This document shows positions 12,716-13,061 of a stretch of DNA of 13,061 nucleotides, in pieces. Each line of letters opens with the position of its first letter. The stretch's first letter is position 1. Made by a program: the position numbers and the translations under genes. Below the pieces are notes generated by a model. It searched no databases, was not told the DNA's origin, and was given only the letters and a program-made list of their open reading frames with translations. Origin of the DNA: Pseudomonadota bacterium (lineage in GTDB: Bacteria > Pseudomonadota > Gammaproteobacteria > Steroidobacterales > GCA-2729495); the NCBI GenBank assembly GCA_030836925.1, contig JAUPLK010000013.1, positions 1 to 13,061 on the forward strand. Reading direction: 5' to 3'.

Positions 12716-13061
12716 TCAGGATTGCGCATCGGAATCGAACAAGCCAGGCGCCGGATCAGCATTGCCCCGGGGCGCCTGCAGGCCAAAGTATTGCCAGGCC
12801 CGCCGGGTCGCCATGCGGCCACGGGCAGTCCGGCTCATGAAACCCTGCTGGATCAGGAAGGGCTCGATCACATCCTCGATGGTGCCGCGCTCCTCGCCGA
12901 GCGCCGCAGCCAGCGATTCGACACCGACCGGTCCCCCGTCGAAGCGCTCGATGATCAGCAGCAGAAAGCGCCGGTCGAGGAGATCGAAGCCGCCCGGATC
13001 AACATCCAGCAGATCCATGGCCGAGCGCGCAATCGCGGCATCGATGCGGCCATCGCCCTCG
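12716..13061 (-). CDS. ruvB: Holliday junction branch migration helicase RuvB (C-terminal part; start outside window)
   Basis: RuvB is the AAA+ motor that, with RuvA, moves Holliday junctions during recombination. The frame is open to the right edge, so only the last 114 codons are seen. They comprise the end of the lid domain (DAAIARSAMDLLDVDPGGFDLLDRRFL) and the winged-helix DNA-binding domain, with FDGGPVGVESLAAALGEERGTIEDVIEPFLIQQGF and RTARGRMATRRAWQYFG, all diagnostic for RuvB. The tail (PAPGLFDSDAQS) is a normal short extension. The AAA+ core lies outside. The tight spacing to tolQ suggests the tol genes can be reached by read-through from ruv, since no separate promoter or terminator is visible in the 23-nt gap. 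Confidence 0.97.
   Translation of the reverse strand, partial: EGDGRIDAAIARSAMDLLDVDPGGFDLLDRRFLLLIIERFDGGPVGVESLAAALGEERGTIEDVIEPFLIQQGFMSRTARGRMATRRAWQYFGLQAPRGNADPAPGLFDSDAQS

Overview
This window is a piece of a GC-rich (low-to-mid 60s % GC by eye) gammaproteobacterial chromosome. Evidence for this is the complete tol-pal cluster followed by queE, queC and tRNA-Lys, and the linked block of the 4.5S SRP RNA, dnaX, ebfC and recR. Both arrangements are familiar from Pseudomonas-like gammaproteobacteria. The sequence alone does not give a genus.

Layout, left to right. (1) The 3' part of rsgA (+ strand, cut by the left edge) meets recR tail to tail with a 7-nt overlap. (2) A minus-strand replication/repair operon runs, in transcription order, from the SRP RNA gene ffs through dnaX and ebfC to recR. 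(3) A short block of less conserved genes follows: a DUF4404 protein and an exported M14-type amidohydrolase (aspartoacylase/succinylglutamate desuccinylase family) on the + strand, a DUF6502 helix-turn-helix protein on the minus strand, and a MauE/DoxX-like membrane protein on the + strand that diverges from it. (4) tRNA-Lys(UUU) lies on the minus strand, and its 3' end overlaps the end of the MauE-like gene by 13 nt. (5) A long minus-strand cluster ends the window. In transcription order it is ruvB (cut by the right edge), tolQ, tolR, tolA, tolB, pal, cpoB, queE, queC and then the tRNA.

How the genes work together. TolQ, TolR and TolA form the proton-driven inner-membrane motor. TolB and Pal are its periplasmic and outer-membrane partners, and CpoB links the machine to septal peptidoglycan synthesis. 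QueE and QueC carry out two consecutive steps of 7-deazaguanine (preQ0) synthesis for queuosine in tRNA. DnaX is the clamp-loader subunit of DNA polymerase III, EbfC is a small nucleoid-associated DNA-binding protein, and RecR serves recombinational gap repair. RsgA is a late 30S ribosome assembly GTPase, and the SRP RNA serves co-translational membrane targeting.

Coding density is very high. No gene-free stretch exceeds 100 bases, and I saw no insertion sequence, prophage, CRISPR array or defence locus. I do not think the window contains a new multi-gene system. The points worth a second look are small: the tRNA/CDS overlap, a possible leaderless gene, a missing ybgC between ruvB and tolQ, an NKxE G4 motif in RsgA, an A7 slippery run in tolA, and the uncharacterised DUF6502/MauE-like divergent pair.
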